From assembly GCA_023432655.1 (NCBI GenBank), contig JAEYUK010000318.1:1-15712 (forward strand): a stretch of DNA of 15,712 nucleotides, read 5' to 3'. This DNA is from Pseudomonadota bacterium. Lineage in GTDB: Bacteria > Bdellovibrionota > Bacteriovoracia > Bacteriovoracales > Bacteriovoracaceae. Positions 6,826 to 13,821 of this stretch are shown here, piece after piece. Every line of letters starts with the position of its first letter. Position 1 is the first letter of the stretch. Below the pieces are notes generated by a model, which had not been told where the DNA came from, made no database searches, and was given only the letters and a program-made list of their open reading frames with translations. The position numbers and the translations under genes were made by a program.

Positions 6826-6847
6826 TATTAGGATGAAAATCCTAATA
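6826..6847 (+). promoter_or_regulatory. Start-codon hairpin of the deacetylase gene
   Basis: TATTAGGAT (6826-6834) and ATCCTAATA (6839-6847) form a perfect 9-bp stem closed by a GAAA tetraloop. The ATG at 6833-6835 lies in the stem and loop. A GGAGTAGG ribosome site (6817-6824) sits just outside the left arm. Confidence 0.45.
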
Positions 6848-7693
6848 CTCTTACTCTTAATACCTTTAAGTGCTTTTTCTGCCCTTGATCAATTTGAACA
6901 CTATCCGGAAGATCGGCCTTATACCGATGCCGATCAGGGAATGCGGCCCTACCGGACGATCTCGCTTTATAAGAGTGGTAGTTTCTCGCTGACCTTTGAT
7001 GATGGCCCTGATCCGGTCAGAACCCCTCAGATCCTCGACATCTTAAAGCGCTATGAGGTGAAGGCCACTTTCTTTGTCTTGACCAAACTCGTAAATGATA
7101 AAACGTTCCCTCTAATTAAGCGTATGCTCGACGAAGGTCACCTTGTGGCCTCGCATGGGCCGAGTCACGACCGCTCGGGTGACTTAACTAAAGAAGAATG
7201 GAAAAGTCAGACAAAGAAGTCGTTTCTAGATCTGGCACGGTGGTATAAGAAGGCAGGTCATGATTTTACAAAACACTATTACCGCTTTCCTTATGGAAGT
7301 TATGGAACCAGGAATGACTATCACCACATTAATGCCTTAAAAGAAGTCTCCCAGGAGCTGATGGGGGATAACTGTATTCATATGGTCTTTTGGGATGTGG
7401 ATACCAGTGATTGGGTGCCAGGGATGACTCCGGCGGAGGTCGCAGGAAATATAGCTGCCTGGAATGAGGGCGGAACATATATTGGGTTTAAAAAACAAGG
7501 TAATGGATACGTTAAAGTTCCTTCTCTCATTAAAAATCCCATCGGTGGTGGGGTCATCCTCCAGCATGATGTTCAAACCCCTTCCATTAAAGGTCTCGAT
7601 ATCTTTTTAAACTATGCTCAAGATAAAAATCTTATTTTAGCGAGATTAGATGAAATTGAAGAATTTCGTATCACGAAGGATTGTCGGCTTTAA
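6833..7693 (+). CDS. Exported polysaccharide deacetylase (NodB domain, CE4)
   Basis: 286 residues. Signal peptide MKILILLLLIPLSAFS, then a NodB metal-dependent deacetylase domain with all main motifs: TFDDGP (54-59, catalytic and metal Asp), H-x3-H (H108, H112, metal ligands), RFPYG (151-155), DVDTSDW (188-194) and LQHD (243-246, catalytic His245). It should remove N- or O-acetyl groups from peptidoglycan or another polysaccharide outside the cytoplasm. Residues 196-238 form an insertion before the last motif. In Bdellovibrio, deacetylases of this family mark prey peptidoglycan; whether this one does so cannot be read from sequence. Its 3' end overlaps the convergent cydB gene by 23 bp. A perfect hairpin encloses its start codon. 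Confidence 0.9.
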   Translation: MKILILLLLIPLSAFSALDQFEHYPEDRPYTDADQGMRPYRTISLYKSGSFSLTFDDGPDPVRTPQILDILKRYEVKATFFVLTKLVNDKTFPLIKRMLDEGHLVASHGPSHDRSGDLTKEEWKSQTKKSFLDLARWYKKAGHDFTKHYYRFPYGSYGTRNDYHHINALKEVSQELMGDNCIHMVFWDVDTSDWVPGMTPAEVAGNIAAWNEGGTYIGFKKQGNGYVKVPSLIKNPIGGGVILQHDVQTPSIKGLDIFLNYAQDKNLILARLDEIEEFRITKDCRL

Positions 7694-8672
7694 AAATTTT
7701 CATCAAGATGAAATAACCCGGAAGAATGAATAATAATCCAAAGATTAAAGCGTAGCATAGAAGCCTTAATACATCCGGTTCGGCCGCGCTATTTAGCATG
7801 TTAATTGATGTACCATCCCTCATTAATACTAAATTAGGGTAGAGGGGAGCAAATCCAGCAGCCCCAATACAAATGAGCTGGGCCCCGGCAATAATGCGCG
7901 AAAGACTACGTCGCCTCTTTTTGATTGTCCTTAACTGAGGATAGAGAAGAAGAAATGAGAGCAGGATAAGTGTGATGCTTAAAGGGTTAAAAAAGAAAAA
8001 CTTCCACCTCTCAAAATTTGTAAGAATTAATACGATGTGAGTCAGCATCCCACTTAATATTAGAAAGATAAAAATTCTACCGGTGAGCTTTTCCCAAGCA
8101 GGAATTTCGTTTTTCGCTTCCATTAGTAAAAATAAGGAAGCATTGAACATCATCAGAAGAGTGATGAATAGTCCCATGGAAAAACTAAAGGGGTTCATCC
8201 AGTGCTTAAAATACCTCTCAAAAACACCCGTATCATTCAAGGTGAAGTTCCCTAACATGAGTGAACCAATGATTATTCCTATCCAGAATGTACACCAGAT
8301 AGAAGAGAGTCCAAAAATCCAGTGATAGGCCTTCTGGGATTTATCTATAATGGGATCGTAATGAAGAAAGGTGAAGCTTGCTCCTCTGAAAATAATACCA
8401 ATCACAAAAGCCCCGGCCGGAAAATGATACCATTCGGAAAAGAACCAGAATATTTCAGAGAACGCGTTAAAAGTGATCACAATAACTAAAATGAGCCAGA
8501 TGTGATTTGATTCCCATACTGGTCCCATGGCCTTTCCTATGAGTACTGTTTTCTCTTTTCTCTCAATACCTACAGGCAGTATTTGTATTATTCCTGCACC
8601 GAAGTCCGCTCCGGCAAGGAATGCGTAGAGGAAAAGAGCAACAGCGGTAATGAGAACGATAAACTCAATCAT
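7671..8672 (-). CDS. cydB: Cytochrome bd-type quinol oxidase subunit II
   Basis: 333 residues, very hydrophobic, with about eight to nine membrane segments. Family signatures are GADFGAG (21-27) and GPVWESNHIWLI (50-61), and the Arg-rich loop KKRRRSLSR precedes the last segments. It is the partner of CydA in an inner-membrane oxidase that reduces O2 with electrons from quinol and has high oxygen affinity. Its ATG overlaps the cydA stop as ATGA (8669-8672), with AAGGA 6 nt upstream, so translation is coupled. No cydX-like small ORF is seen after it; the 3' end instead runs 23 bp into the convergent deacetylase gene. Confidence 0.94.
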   Translation of the reverse strand: MIEFIVLITAVALFLYAFLAGADFGAGIIQILPVGIERKEKTVLIGKAMGPVWESNHIWLILVIVITFNAFSEIFWFFSEWYHFPAGAFVIGIIFRGASFTFLHYDPIIDKSQKAYHWIFGLSSIWCTFWIGIIIGSLMLGNFTLNDTGVFERYFKHWMNPFSFSMGLFITLLMMFNASLFLLMEAKNEIPAWEKLTGRIFIFLILSGMLTHIVLILTNFERWKFFFFNPLSITLILLSFLLLYPQLRTIKKRRRSLSRIIAGAQLICIGAAGFAPLYPNLVLMRDGTSINMLNSAAEPDVLRLLCYALIFGLLFILPGYFILMKIFKADNPS

Positions 8673-9979
8673 GCTTCATCCTTCTTTAGGAAATGAACCA
8701 GTATTAAGCGGTAAAAGAGCCAACAAACCACACCCATTAAAAAGAAGTAAAGAAGAAGATAAGTGTAGAAAGTTAATTGCAAGGCCGGAGCCTCTGTAAG
8801 TGCATCCTTCGTTTTCATAAAACCATAAATGATCCAGGGCTGGCGGCCCACCTCAGTTACCGTCCAACCGGCCTCTAAAGCAATAATTCCCAGAGGAGAT
8901 ATCCAGATAAAGTATTTTAATAACCAAGGGTAATTGACCACGGGCCTTTTCCGGATCAGACAAAACAAGGCCATGATTGCTCCCAAGGCGAGAAGAGAAC
9001 CGCAAAAAATCATTATCTGAAAAGCAAAGTGAACAATGAGCACCGGTGGCCACTCTTCTTTAGGGAACTCTTTAAGTCCTTTTACTGGTTTAGAAAAATC
9101 ACCATGGGCGAGAAAGCTTAAGGCCTTAGGAATATGAATGGCATAATTTACTTTTTCATTTTCTACATCGGGGATGCCTCCTAAAATGAGAGGAGCACCC
9201 TCTTGGGTATCAAATAAAGCTTCCATCGCGGCGAGTTTAATCGGTTGCCTGACAGCAATGTCTTTTGCAGCGAGGTCCCCGCTTAAGGGTTGCAGGACGG
9301 ATGAGATGATAAAAAAGGGAAGTGTTACTTTTATGGCCAAGAGATTAAGACTTCTTCTTCTTCCTTTGAGATACAGATAGGAATGTATGCCTAACACTCC
9401 GGCAGAAACACTCGTGAAGGCGGCAAGAGTCATATGATGGGTTTGGGAAAAGAAGGCATCATTGAACATCGCCTTAATGGGCTCGATATTTATATAAGCA
9501 CCATTCTTATACTCAAATCCCTGGGGAGCATTCATCCAGGCATTAACGGCCATGACAAAAATTCCCGATGTGACTCCAGAAAGACCGACCATAAGAGAAG
9601 CAAACCAATGTTTCCAGGGTGAGAGTCGATCGAAACCATAGAGGAAAATACCTAGGGCGATTGCCTCCAGGAAGAAGGCCGTACCTTCCAGGGAAAATGG
9701 AAGACCTATTATAGGGCCTGCATGTTTCATGAACTCTGGCCACAACAGTCCTAACTCAAAACTTAAGAGCGTTCCTGATACAGCGCCTACCGCAAAAAAA
9801 ATGGCAACCCCTTTCATCCATATTTTAGTGAGCTCAAGAGCGTCAGGTTCTTTCTTTTTTAAGTAGAGCCAATAGCTGGCACTCATGAATAAAGGCATCA
9901 CCATGCCGATGACGGCAAAGATAATATGAAAGCCAAGAGAGAAGGCCATTTGCAGACGTGCTGCGAGTAAGGCATCCAT
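8669..9979 (-). CDS. cydA: Cytochrome bd-type quinol oxidase subunit I (short Q-loop, CIO-like)
   Basis: 436 residues, shorter than the roughly 520-residue E. coli protein because the C-terminal half of the Q-loop is missing, as in the cyanide-insensitive oxidase (CioA) group. Visible ligands: H18 in LGFHIIF (heme b595), H181 or H182 in SQTHHMT and M323 in FQIMIF (heme b558). Conserved acidic residues are E98 and E105 (SLEGTAFFLEAI), and TEVGRQPW (375-382) is the family signature. The start matches the family's usual N-terminus (MDALLAARLQMAFSLGFH). It forms an inner-membrane quinol:O2 oxidoreductase with CydB. Upstream, only 76 bp separate it from the protease gene, and these include that gene's terminator. 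I see no good Shine-Dalgarno and no clear promoter, so its expression signal is unclear. Confidence 0.94.
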   Translation of the reverse strand: MDALLAARLQMAFSLGFHIIFAVIGMVMPLFMSASYWLYLKKKEPDALELTKIWMKGVAIFFAVGAVSGTLLSFELGLLWPEFMKHAGPIIGLPFSLEGTAFFLEAIALGIFLYGFDRLSPWKHWFASLMVGLSGVTSGIFVMAVNAWMNAPQGFEYKNGAYINIEPIKAMFNDAFFSQTHHMTLAAFTSVSAGVLGIHSYLYLKGRRRSLNLLAIKVTLPFFIISSVLQPLSGDLAAKDIAVRQPIKLAAMEALFDTQEGAPLILGGIPDVENEKVNYAIHIPKALSFLAHGDFSKPVKGLKEFPKEEWPPVLIVHFAFQIMIFCGSLLALGAIMALFCLIRKRPVVNYPWLLKYFIWISPLGIIALEAGWTVTEVGRQPWIIYGFMKTKDALTEAPALQLTFYTYLLLYFFLMGVVCWLFYRLILVHFLKKDEA

Positions 9980-10000
9980 GGCGAAAGGCTAGCACGGAGA

Positions 10001-10028
10001 AAAATAAAAAGGCCACCTTGCGGTGGCC
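10001..10028 (-). terminator. Rho-independent terminator of the metalloprotease gene
   Basis: Read on the minus strand, GGCCACC-GCAA-GGTGGCC (stem 10022-10028 with 10011-10017, GNRA loop) is followed immediately by TTTTTATTTTT (10010-10000). It lies 27 nt after the protease stop codon. It also sits inside the short cydA upstream region. Confidence 0.88.
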
Positions 10029-10055
10029 CTTTGGAGTGTGTAATGGATCGTGCTC

Positions 10056-12296
10056 TTATTTTTCGCAGCTAATAGCTTTCTGTACGTAAACTGTTGTTGT
10101 CGCAGCTACTACATCAATCACTTTCTTCAAGTTCTCTTCAGCAAGAGCGCGAGCTTCAGCTGACTCTTTTCTTGCAAGAACTTGATCTAGCTTTGGATTA
10201 CAAAGTTTCTTCTCAAGTCGGTAGAGGACGTATTCTTTAACCTGCTTTTTATCTTCCGGACGGTCATTTTTACCAAAGAAGTTCGTCCAGGTATCTGCAG
10301 TGTTCTCTGCACTAAGACCATAGGCCAGAAGTCTTGTCACGGCATCAGTTAACTGAGTGTTCACTTCAGGCACTGTCCATACTGGAGCTGCATCAGATTT
10401 TCTCTCTAGCACCAGATCAAGAACGCGATCAATACGACCTTCCCAGTAAGAGAATGGGTCACTTGTCGCGTCAGAATTCGTACACTCAGGCGATTTTGTT
10501 TTAAGAGACACTAAGTCACCAACCTGGGCCTGATCTTCATCTGTACAGAACCAATCCAAGTGTTTCGGCATGGAACCAGTATAACCGTAAGCAATGGCCA
10601 TGCGGTCGTATGGTCCGATTGTGTTAAGATGACGGTATGGACGACCAAGGTATTCCATCACTGAACGTGATACTGATCCTTCTTCACCATTTTCATAAGC
10701 GCCTAGGTTTCCTTTAAAGTTGTGACGAAGACCTAAGTTGTGACCAATTTCATGGGCCACGATTTCCAGCATATAACCATCCATGTACTCTTCATAAGTC
10801 ATGTTGGCCGGAACAATTTCAAATTCGCCCTTTGCAATTGGATCCATAAGTTCAGCTTTCTGAGCATGGATATTCATATCAAGATGCTTACCAAGTTTTA
10901 ACTTATACTGAGTGCTGGTACGTGGAGCGAGTTCCTTTTGAACTTGAGCATTGAACTCTTTAACAAGTTTATTGGCCTCTGCCAGTTTACCCATTTCTTT
11001 AAGCTCACGGGCCTTCTCAGAAATTCCAAACCATTTCTTATATAGAGTTACAATTGTTGGACCTTGAACCAGTACGTTTGCCGACATTGTCTGGCCTGTG
11101 TATTGGTTGGCAATAGATGGTCCTAAACCGCCGTAGCCAGCTTTATTCACCAGATCCCATTCAATGATATTGTAACGAATATCTCCAGGGACTAAAAGGT
11201 CAGCACGTGGGTCGGTCGCATCTACGAACTCGTAGCTGATAAGGTTATGGCCGATCGTACTTCTGAATTCAACGTTCCAGTCTTCCAAAGCTTTTGCAAA
11301 AACACCTTTGAATTCATTTGGTACGTTTTTAATGTAGTATTTAACAGGTGCAATTCCAGGCGCCATTTCTGTCGTCGAGAAACGAGTGATTTTGCTCTTC
11401 GATCCGCGATCGGTTTGGAAAAAGCCAACACCTTGAGTTGCTTCGCGAGCTTCAAAGGCCGGGTTCTGATCAGAGTTAAGTTTCAAATACCAGCGAACAG
11501 AAAACTCAGTTCTTGGAGCTGAAGCGTCACTAGAAGATGCCGTAACTGGAATCATTGTTGTTTTGATATCAAAAATAAGCGTCTTCATGTCGTATTCAAC
11601 AGAAGTCGTACCACTTGAAATGGCCTTAAGTTTTGTATACTGGCCTTGAGGATCCATCATAGAAACAAGGTCTAGTTCTTTTCCGATGATCGACATATCA
11701 AGAATGAGCATACCGCTATCTTGGTTGTAACCCACGATAGGAAGGTTAAGAAGTGCAGATTGGGCCGAGCTTTCAGTACAGTTAGAAAAACATCCAACTA
11801 ACGTCATAACCGGCGTGCCATCAGGAAGCGAGTTGATCACTGTGCGTACATGAATAGGTGTCAGGTCAGTTAACTTTAGAGTTCCAAGACTTTCATTCTG
11901 GGTATCGGAAACTTGAGTGATGACGCCACCAAAGACATTTTGTTCCCCGACCAGACCAATAGGGAAACCGATATAAAGTGTTTCTTCTTGGGAATTAAGA
12001 TCAGATTTAGATTTATTGATTGATTCAGCAGCTCCTGAACCTTGTGGCAAATCTTTTAAGATTTGCATGACTTTAGAATTTGAGATGGTCAGAAGCGACT
12101 TGTTAACAGCGGCCATTTTAAAAGCTGATTTAGAAATGACTTGAAGTTCAATATTCTCATCTCCAATGATCTCGTTAGCATCGGCACTATTTGTGATTCG
12201 GTTAGATTTTTTCTTTTCTGATTTCACATCTACGCAAGCGGTAGAAAGTACTGAAAGGGCGGCTACAGCGAGAACCGATGATTTGATTTTTTTCAT
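10056..12296 (-). CDS. Zinc-dependent metzincin protease, probable lipoprotein
   Basis: 746 residues from the ATG at 12296, preferred over the in-frame GTG at 12299 because GGAG (12303-12306) is then 6 nt away. MKKIKSSVLAVAALSVLSTAC is a signal peptide with an imperfect lipobox (STAC), so lipidation at Cys21 is likely but not certain. The catalytic domain has HEIGHNLGLRH (about 515-525: three zinc His plus catalytic Glu) and a Met-turn SVMEY about 20 residues later. This is the metzincin pattern. IGPYDRMAIAYGY afterwards is typical of the large DUF4953/DUF5117-like zinc metalloproteases. The N-terminal 300 residues are a beta-rich region with a C-x3-C pair (FSNC context). It probably acts in the periplasm or on the cell surface. 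It is transcribed alone, with its own promoter and a strong terminator. Substrate unknown. Confidence 0.85.
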   Translation of the reverse strand: MKKIKSSVLAVAALSVLSTACVDVKSEKKKSNRITNSADANEIIGDENIELQVISKSAFKMAAVNKSLLTISNSKVMQILKDLPQGSGAAESINKSKSDLNSQEETLYIGFPIGLVGEQNVFGGVITQVSDTQNESLGTLKLTDLTPIHVRTVINSLPDGTPVMTLVGCFSNCTESSAQSALLNLPIVGYNQDSGMLILDMSIIGKELDLVSMMDPQGQYTKLKAISSGTTSVEYDMKTLIFDIKTTMIPVTASSSDASAPRTEFSVRWYLKLNSDQNPAFEAREATQGVGFFQTDRGSKSKITRFSTTEMAPGIAPVKYYIKNVPNEFKGVFAKALEDWNVEFRSTIGHNLISYEFVDATDPRADLLVPGDIRYNIIEWDLVNKAGYGGLGPSIANQYTGQTMSANVLVQGPTIVTLYKKWFGISEKARELKEMGKLAEANKLVKEFNAQVQKELAPRTSTQYKLKLGKHLDMNIHAQKAELMDPIAKGEFEIVPANMTYEEYMDGYMLEIVAHEIGHNLGLRHNFKGNLGAYENGEEGSVSRSVMEYLGRPYRHLNTIGPYDRMAIAYGYTGSMPKHLDWFCTDEDQAQVGDLVSLKTKSPECTNSDATSDPFSYWEGRIDRVLDLVLERKSDAAPVWTVPEVNTQLTDAVTRLLAYGLSAENTADTWTNFFGKNDRPEDKKQVKEYVLYRLEKKLCNPKLDQVLARKESAEARALAEENLKKVIDVVAATTTVYVQKAISCEK

Positions 12297-12333
12297 CACA
12301 CACTCCGATGGTTTTGTATTTGAGCAAGGTGAT

Positions 12334-12362
12334 AATATCTTGATTTAGGATTAAGGTGCCAA
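12334..12362 (-). promoter_or_regulatory. Promoter of the metalloprotease gene
   Basis: On the minus strand, TTGGCA (12362-12357, 5 of 6) and GATATT (12339-12334, 4 of 6) are separated by 17 bp. The predicted leader is about 30 nt and contains GGAG 6 nt before the ATG. An alternative -10, TATTAT, is offset by 2 bp. Confidence 0.5.
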
Positions 12363-12368
12363 GTAGTG

Positions 12369-12395
12369 AAATACTTACATAGTGGGTAAATATTT
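12369..12395. repeat. Operator-like dyad upstream of the metalloprotease promoter
   Basis: AAATACTTAC (12369-12378) and GTAAATATTT (12386-12395) are inverted repeats with 9 of 10 matching positions and a 7-bp spacer. The centre lies about 55 bp upstream of the predicted transcription start, a usual place for an activator. No regulator is identified. Confidence 0.35.
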
Positions 12396-12550
12396 AAACA
12401 GAGGGTGGAGGGGGTAAGTGATTGGAATTATAGGTTTTCTAAATAAGAATTAAGGAAGGAATTTGAAAAAAAGGTGTCTTTGGTGAAATTTTTATCGATT
12501 ACTCACTTCTTCAATAGGCTTCTAGCATCAAAATGTCCCCAGTTTATTGG

Positions 12551-12577
12551 GAGAGTGGGAGAATAACTCCCACTCTC
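12551..12577 (-). terminator. Hairpin after the small charged lipoprotein gene
   Basis: A perfect 11-bp stem (GAGAGTGGGAG, 12551-12561, with 12567-12577) and an AATAA loop lie 11 nt after the minus-strand stop codon. It lacks an adjacent U-tract on either strand, so it may stabilise the 3' end or work with Rho rather than be a classic intrinsic terminator. Confidence 0.5.
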
Positions 12578-12588
12578 AAAGTTCACTT

Positions 12589-12906
12589 TTAGCGATCTTC
12601 TTCTAAAGTGGCATCCTGGTATTCATCAACAGCTTCATCTCTGGTTTCTTCCATTTCCTGACGAGCATCCATGGTTTCTTCGTTCATTTCATCGCGAGCT
12701 TCTTCTATTTTCCGATTGCTTTCTTCTCTTTGCTCTTCAATTTCCGAATCTCTCATGTCTGGTTGAACCACCTCACCAGGAACTGTGTCCATGGATCTGG
12801 ATTCTTCTTGTTGCATTCCTGTGTCTGTCGCCGCAGGTTTTTCATCTCGATTACATCCATAAATCATTAAAGAAAGAATCGAGAGTAGAAATAACATTTT
12901 TTTCAT
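12589..12906 (-). CDS. Small charged lipoprotein with predicted coiled coil
   Basis: 105 residues from the ATG at 12906. AAGGAG lies 5 nt upstream, and translation begins MKKMLFLLSILSLMIYGC, a type II signal peptide with lipid-modified Cys18. An in-frame ATG six codons upstream lacks such a site. The mature protein is almost all polar. Residues about 55-100 are rich in Glu and Arg/Lys (EEQREESNRKIEEARDEM and similar), with a heptad-like spacing suggesting a helix or coiled coil. I recognise no family. It could be a periplasm-spanning or structural lipoprotein, comparable in layout (not in sequence) to Lpp-type proteins. Low-complexity composition makes homology hard to judge. Confidence 0.65.
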   Translation of the reverse strand: MKKMLFLLSILSLMIYGCNRDEKPAATDTGMQQEESRSMDTVPGEVVQPDMRDSEIEEQREESNRKIEEARDEMNEETMDARQEMEETRDEAVDEYQDATLEEDR

Positions 12907-13075
12907 AAGAACTCCTTGTTGCATTCAAACCAATCTACCTAGTGTGCTTTTCGTTATTAAACTTTTTCCTTTCTAAACTTTTAGCACCTAAGTTAGTCAG
13001 TTTCTTAAACCCCGGCCTTAATTAAGATCAATGTCTCTGCGTTATTACTTAGAATACTCTTATCAGGAGGATGAT

Positions 13076-13312
13076 ATGGGAAATACTCTCGAGATCGTTT
13101 TAACCATAATAGGATTAAGTTTTTGGTTTCTTTTCCCTATTGGGATGTTTCTTTCAGTTTCCCGACTCGATAAAAATACTGATCAGGTCGTGCGACTCGA
13201 AAAGTTACGCCAGTATGATGACGATAAGTTTCAACACTATCAATACAAGGTTAGACGTTTTGACTGGCATCATCCCATTCTCTATTTCAAGCGCTGGTTG
13301 AACCAGCCATAG
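13076..13312 (+). CDS. Small single-pass membrane protein of unknown function
   Basis: 78 residues from the ATG at 13076, chosen for the strong AGGAGG at 13065-13070, 5 nt upstream. The in-frame ATG at 13031 has no ribosome site and would add 15 polar residues. Residues about 5-28 (LEIVLTIIGLSFWFLFPIGMFLSV) form one membrane helix. The remaining 50 are charged and aromatic (DDDKFQHYQYKVRRFDWHHPILYFKRW), probably cytoplasmic by the positive-inside rule. No family recognised. The stop is 9 bp from the convergent stop of the next gene. Confidence 0.6.
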   Translation: MGNTLEIVLTIIGLSFWFLFPIGMFLSVSRLDKNTDQVVRLEKLRQYDDDKFQHYQYKVRRFDWHHPILYFKRWLNQP

Positions 13313-13321
13313 CTCTCGCTT

Positions 13322-13561
13322 CTACTTTACTGGAAAGAGAATTCGCTCAGGCGCTTTTCCCTTTGATGCCTTATCCATTTTCTTCTCTTCTTTTACTTGC
13401 TGGTCCGCCTTGACCGGAGACGGCTTTTCTTCCTGCTCTTGTTTAATTCTTTCTTCAGGGGGTAAATGATTTTCATCCGGTTGGTAGGGAGGTGGCTCCC
13501 AAATTTCGGTCTGTCCCACCAGGGAATAAATCATACCAGTCAGGATTATGAGCTTTTTCAT
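13322..13561 (-). CDS. Small Pro/Lys/Glu-rich exported protein
   Basis: 79 residues. GGAGG lies 5 nt before the ATG. MKKLIILTGMIYSLVG is a short signal peptide with possible cleavage before QTE. The mature 60 residues are low-complexity and hydrophilic: WEPPPYQPDE, then an EERIKQEQEEK and Lys-rich tract ending PERILFPVK. No domain is visible. It is probably periplasmic and disordered. It is convergent with the preceding small membrane protein. The good ribosome site and signal peptide argue that it is a real gene, but composition alone cannot assign a role. Confidence 0.55.
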   Translation of the reverse strand: MKKLIILTGMIYSLVGQTEIWEPPPYQPDENHLPPEERIKQEQEEKPSPVKADQQVKEEKKMDKASKGKAPERILFPVK

Positions 13562-13712
13562 AATGCCCTCCTTCTTCTTTTTATCTTAGTGCTGATAGGA
13601 AGAGATATCTTCTGAAGCTACTTTTTAGTCAGGAATCTTGAGAAAAGATTTAGAGGCTAGTCTCTTCACGTTCACTGTGAAGAAGCGTATCTTCTTATTA
13701 AGCCCAGGGTGT

Positions 13713-13740
13713 TTGACAAGAGAAGTTGATAAAGCATCAT
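13713..13740 (+). promoter_or_regulatory. Promoter for the PDZ lipoprotein leader or a small RNA
   Basis: A perfect -35 TTGACA (13713-13718) and CATCAT (13735-13740, 4 of 6) are spaced 16 bp apart. The predicted start near 13748 gives a 5' leader of about 75 nt before the ATG at 13822. Confidence 0.45.
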
Positions 13741-13774
13741 TTGAAAAACACTTAGTAGAAATACATTGGGCCTA

Positions 13775-13808
13775 AAAACGGCCATCCTTGTGATGGCCGT
13801 TTTATTTC
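13775..13808 (+). terminator. Rho-independent terminator in the leader of the PDZ lipoprotein gene
   Basis: AAAACGGCCATC (13775-13786) and GATGGCCGTTTT (13792-13803) form a perfect 12-bp stem with a CTTGT loop, followed by ATTTC. The terminal TTTT makes it a canonical plus-strand terminator. No plus-strand gene lies between 13312 and here, so it either ends a short RNA or acts as an attenuator. The Shine-Dalgarno of the next gene (GGAGGAGG, 13810-13817) begins 6 nt later. Confidence 0.75.
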
Positions 13809-13821
13809 TGGAGGAGGCAAC

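Noticed and set aside
7671..7693. 23-bp tail-to-tail overlap of deacetylase and cydB as a sign of misannotation
   Set aside because: Both stop codons are clear and both proteins keep family motifs, so this is a tight convergent junction.
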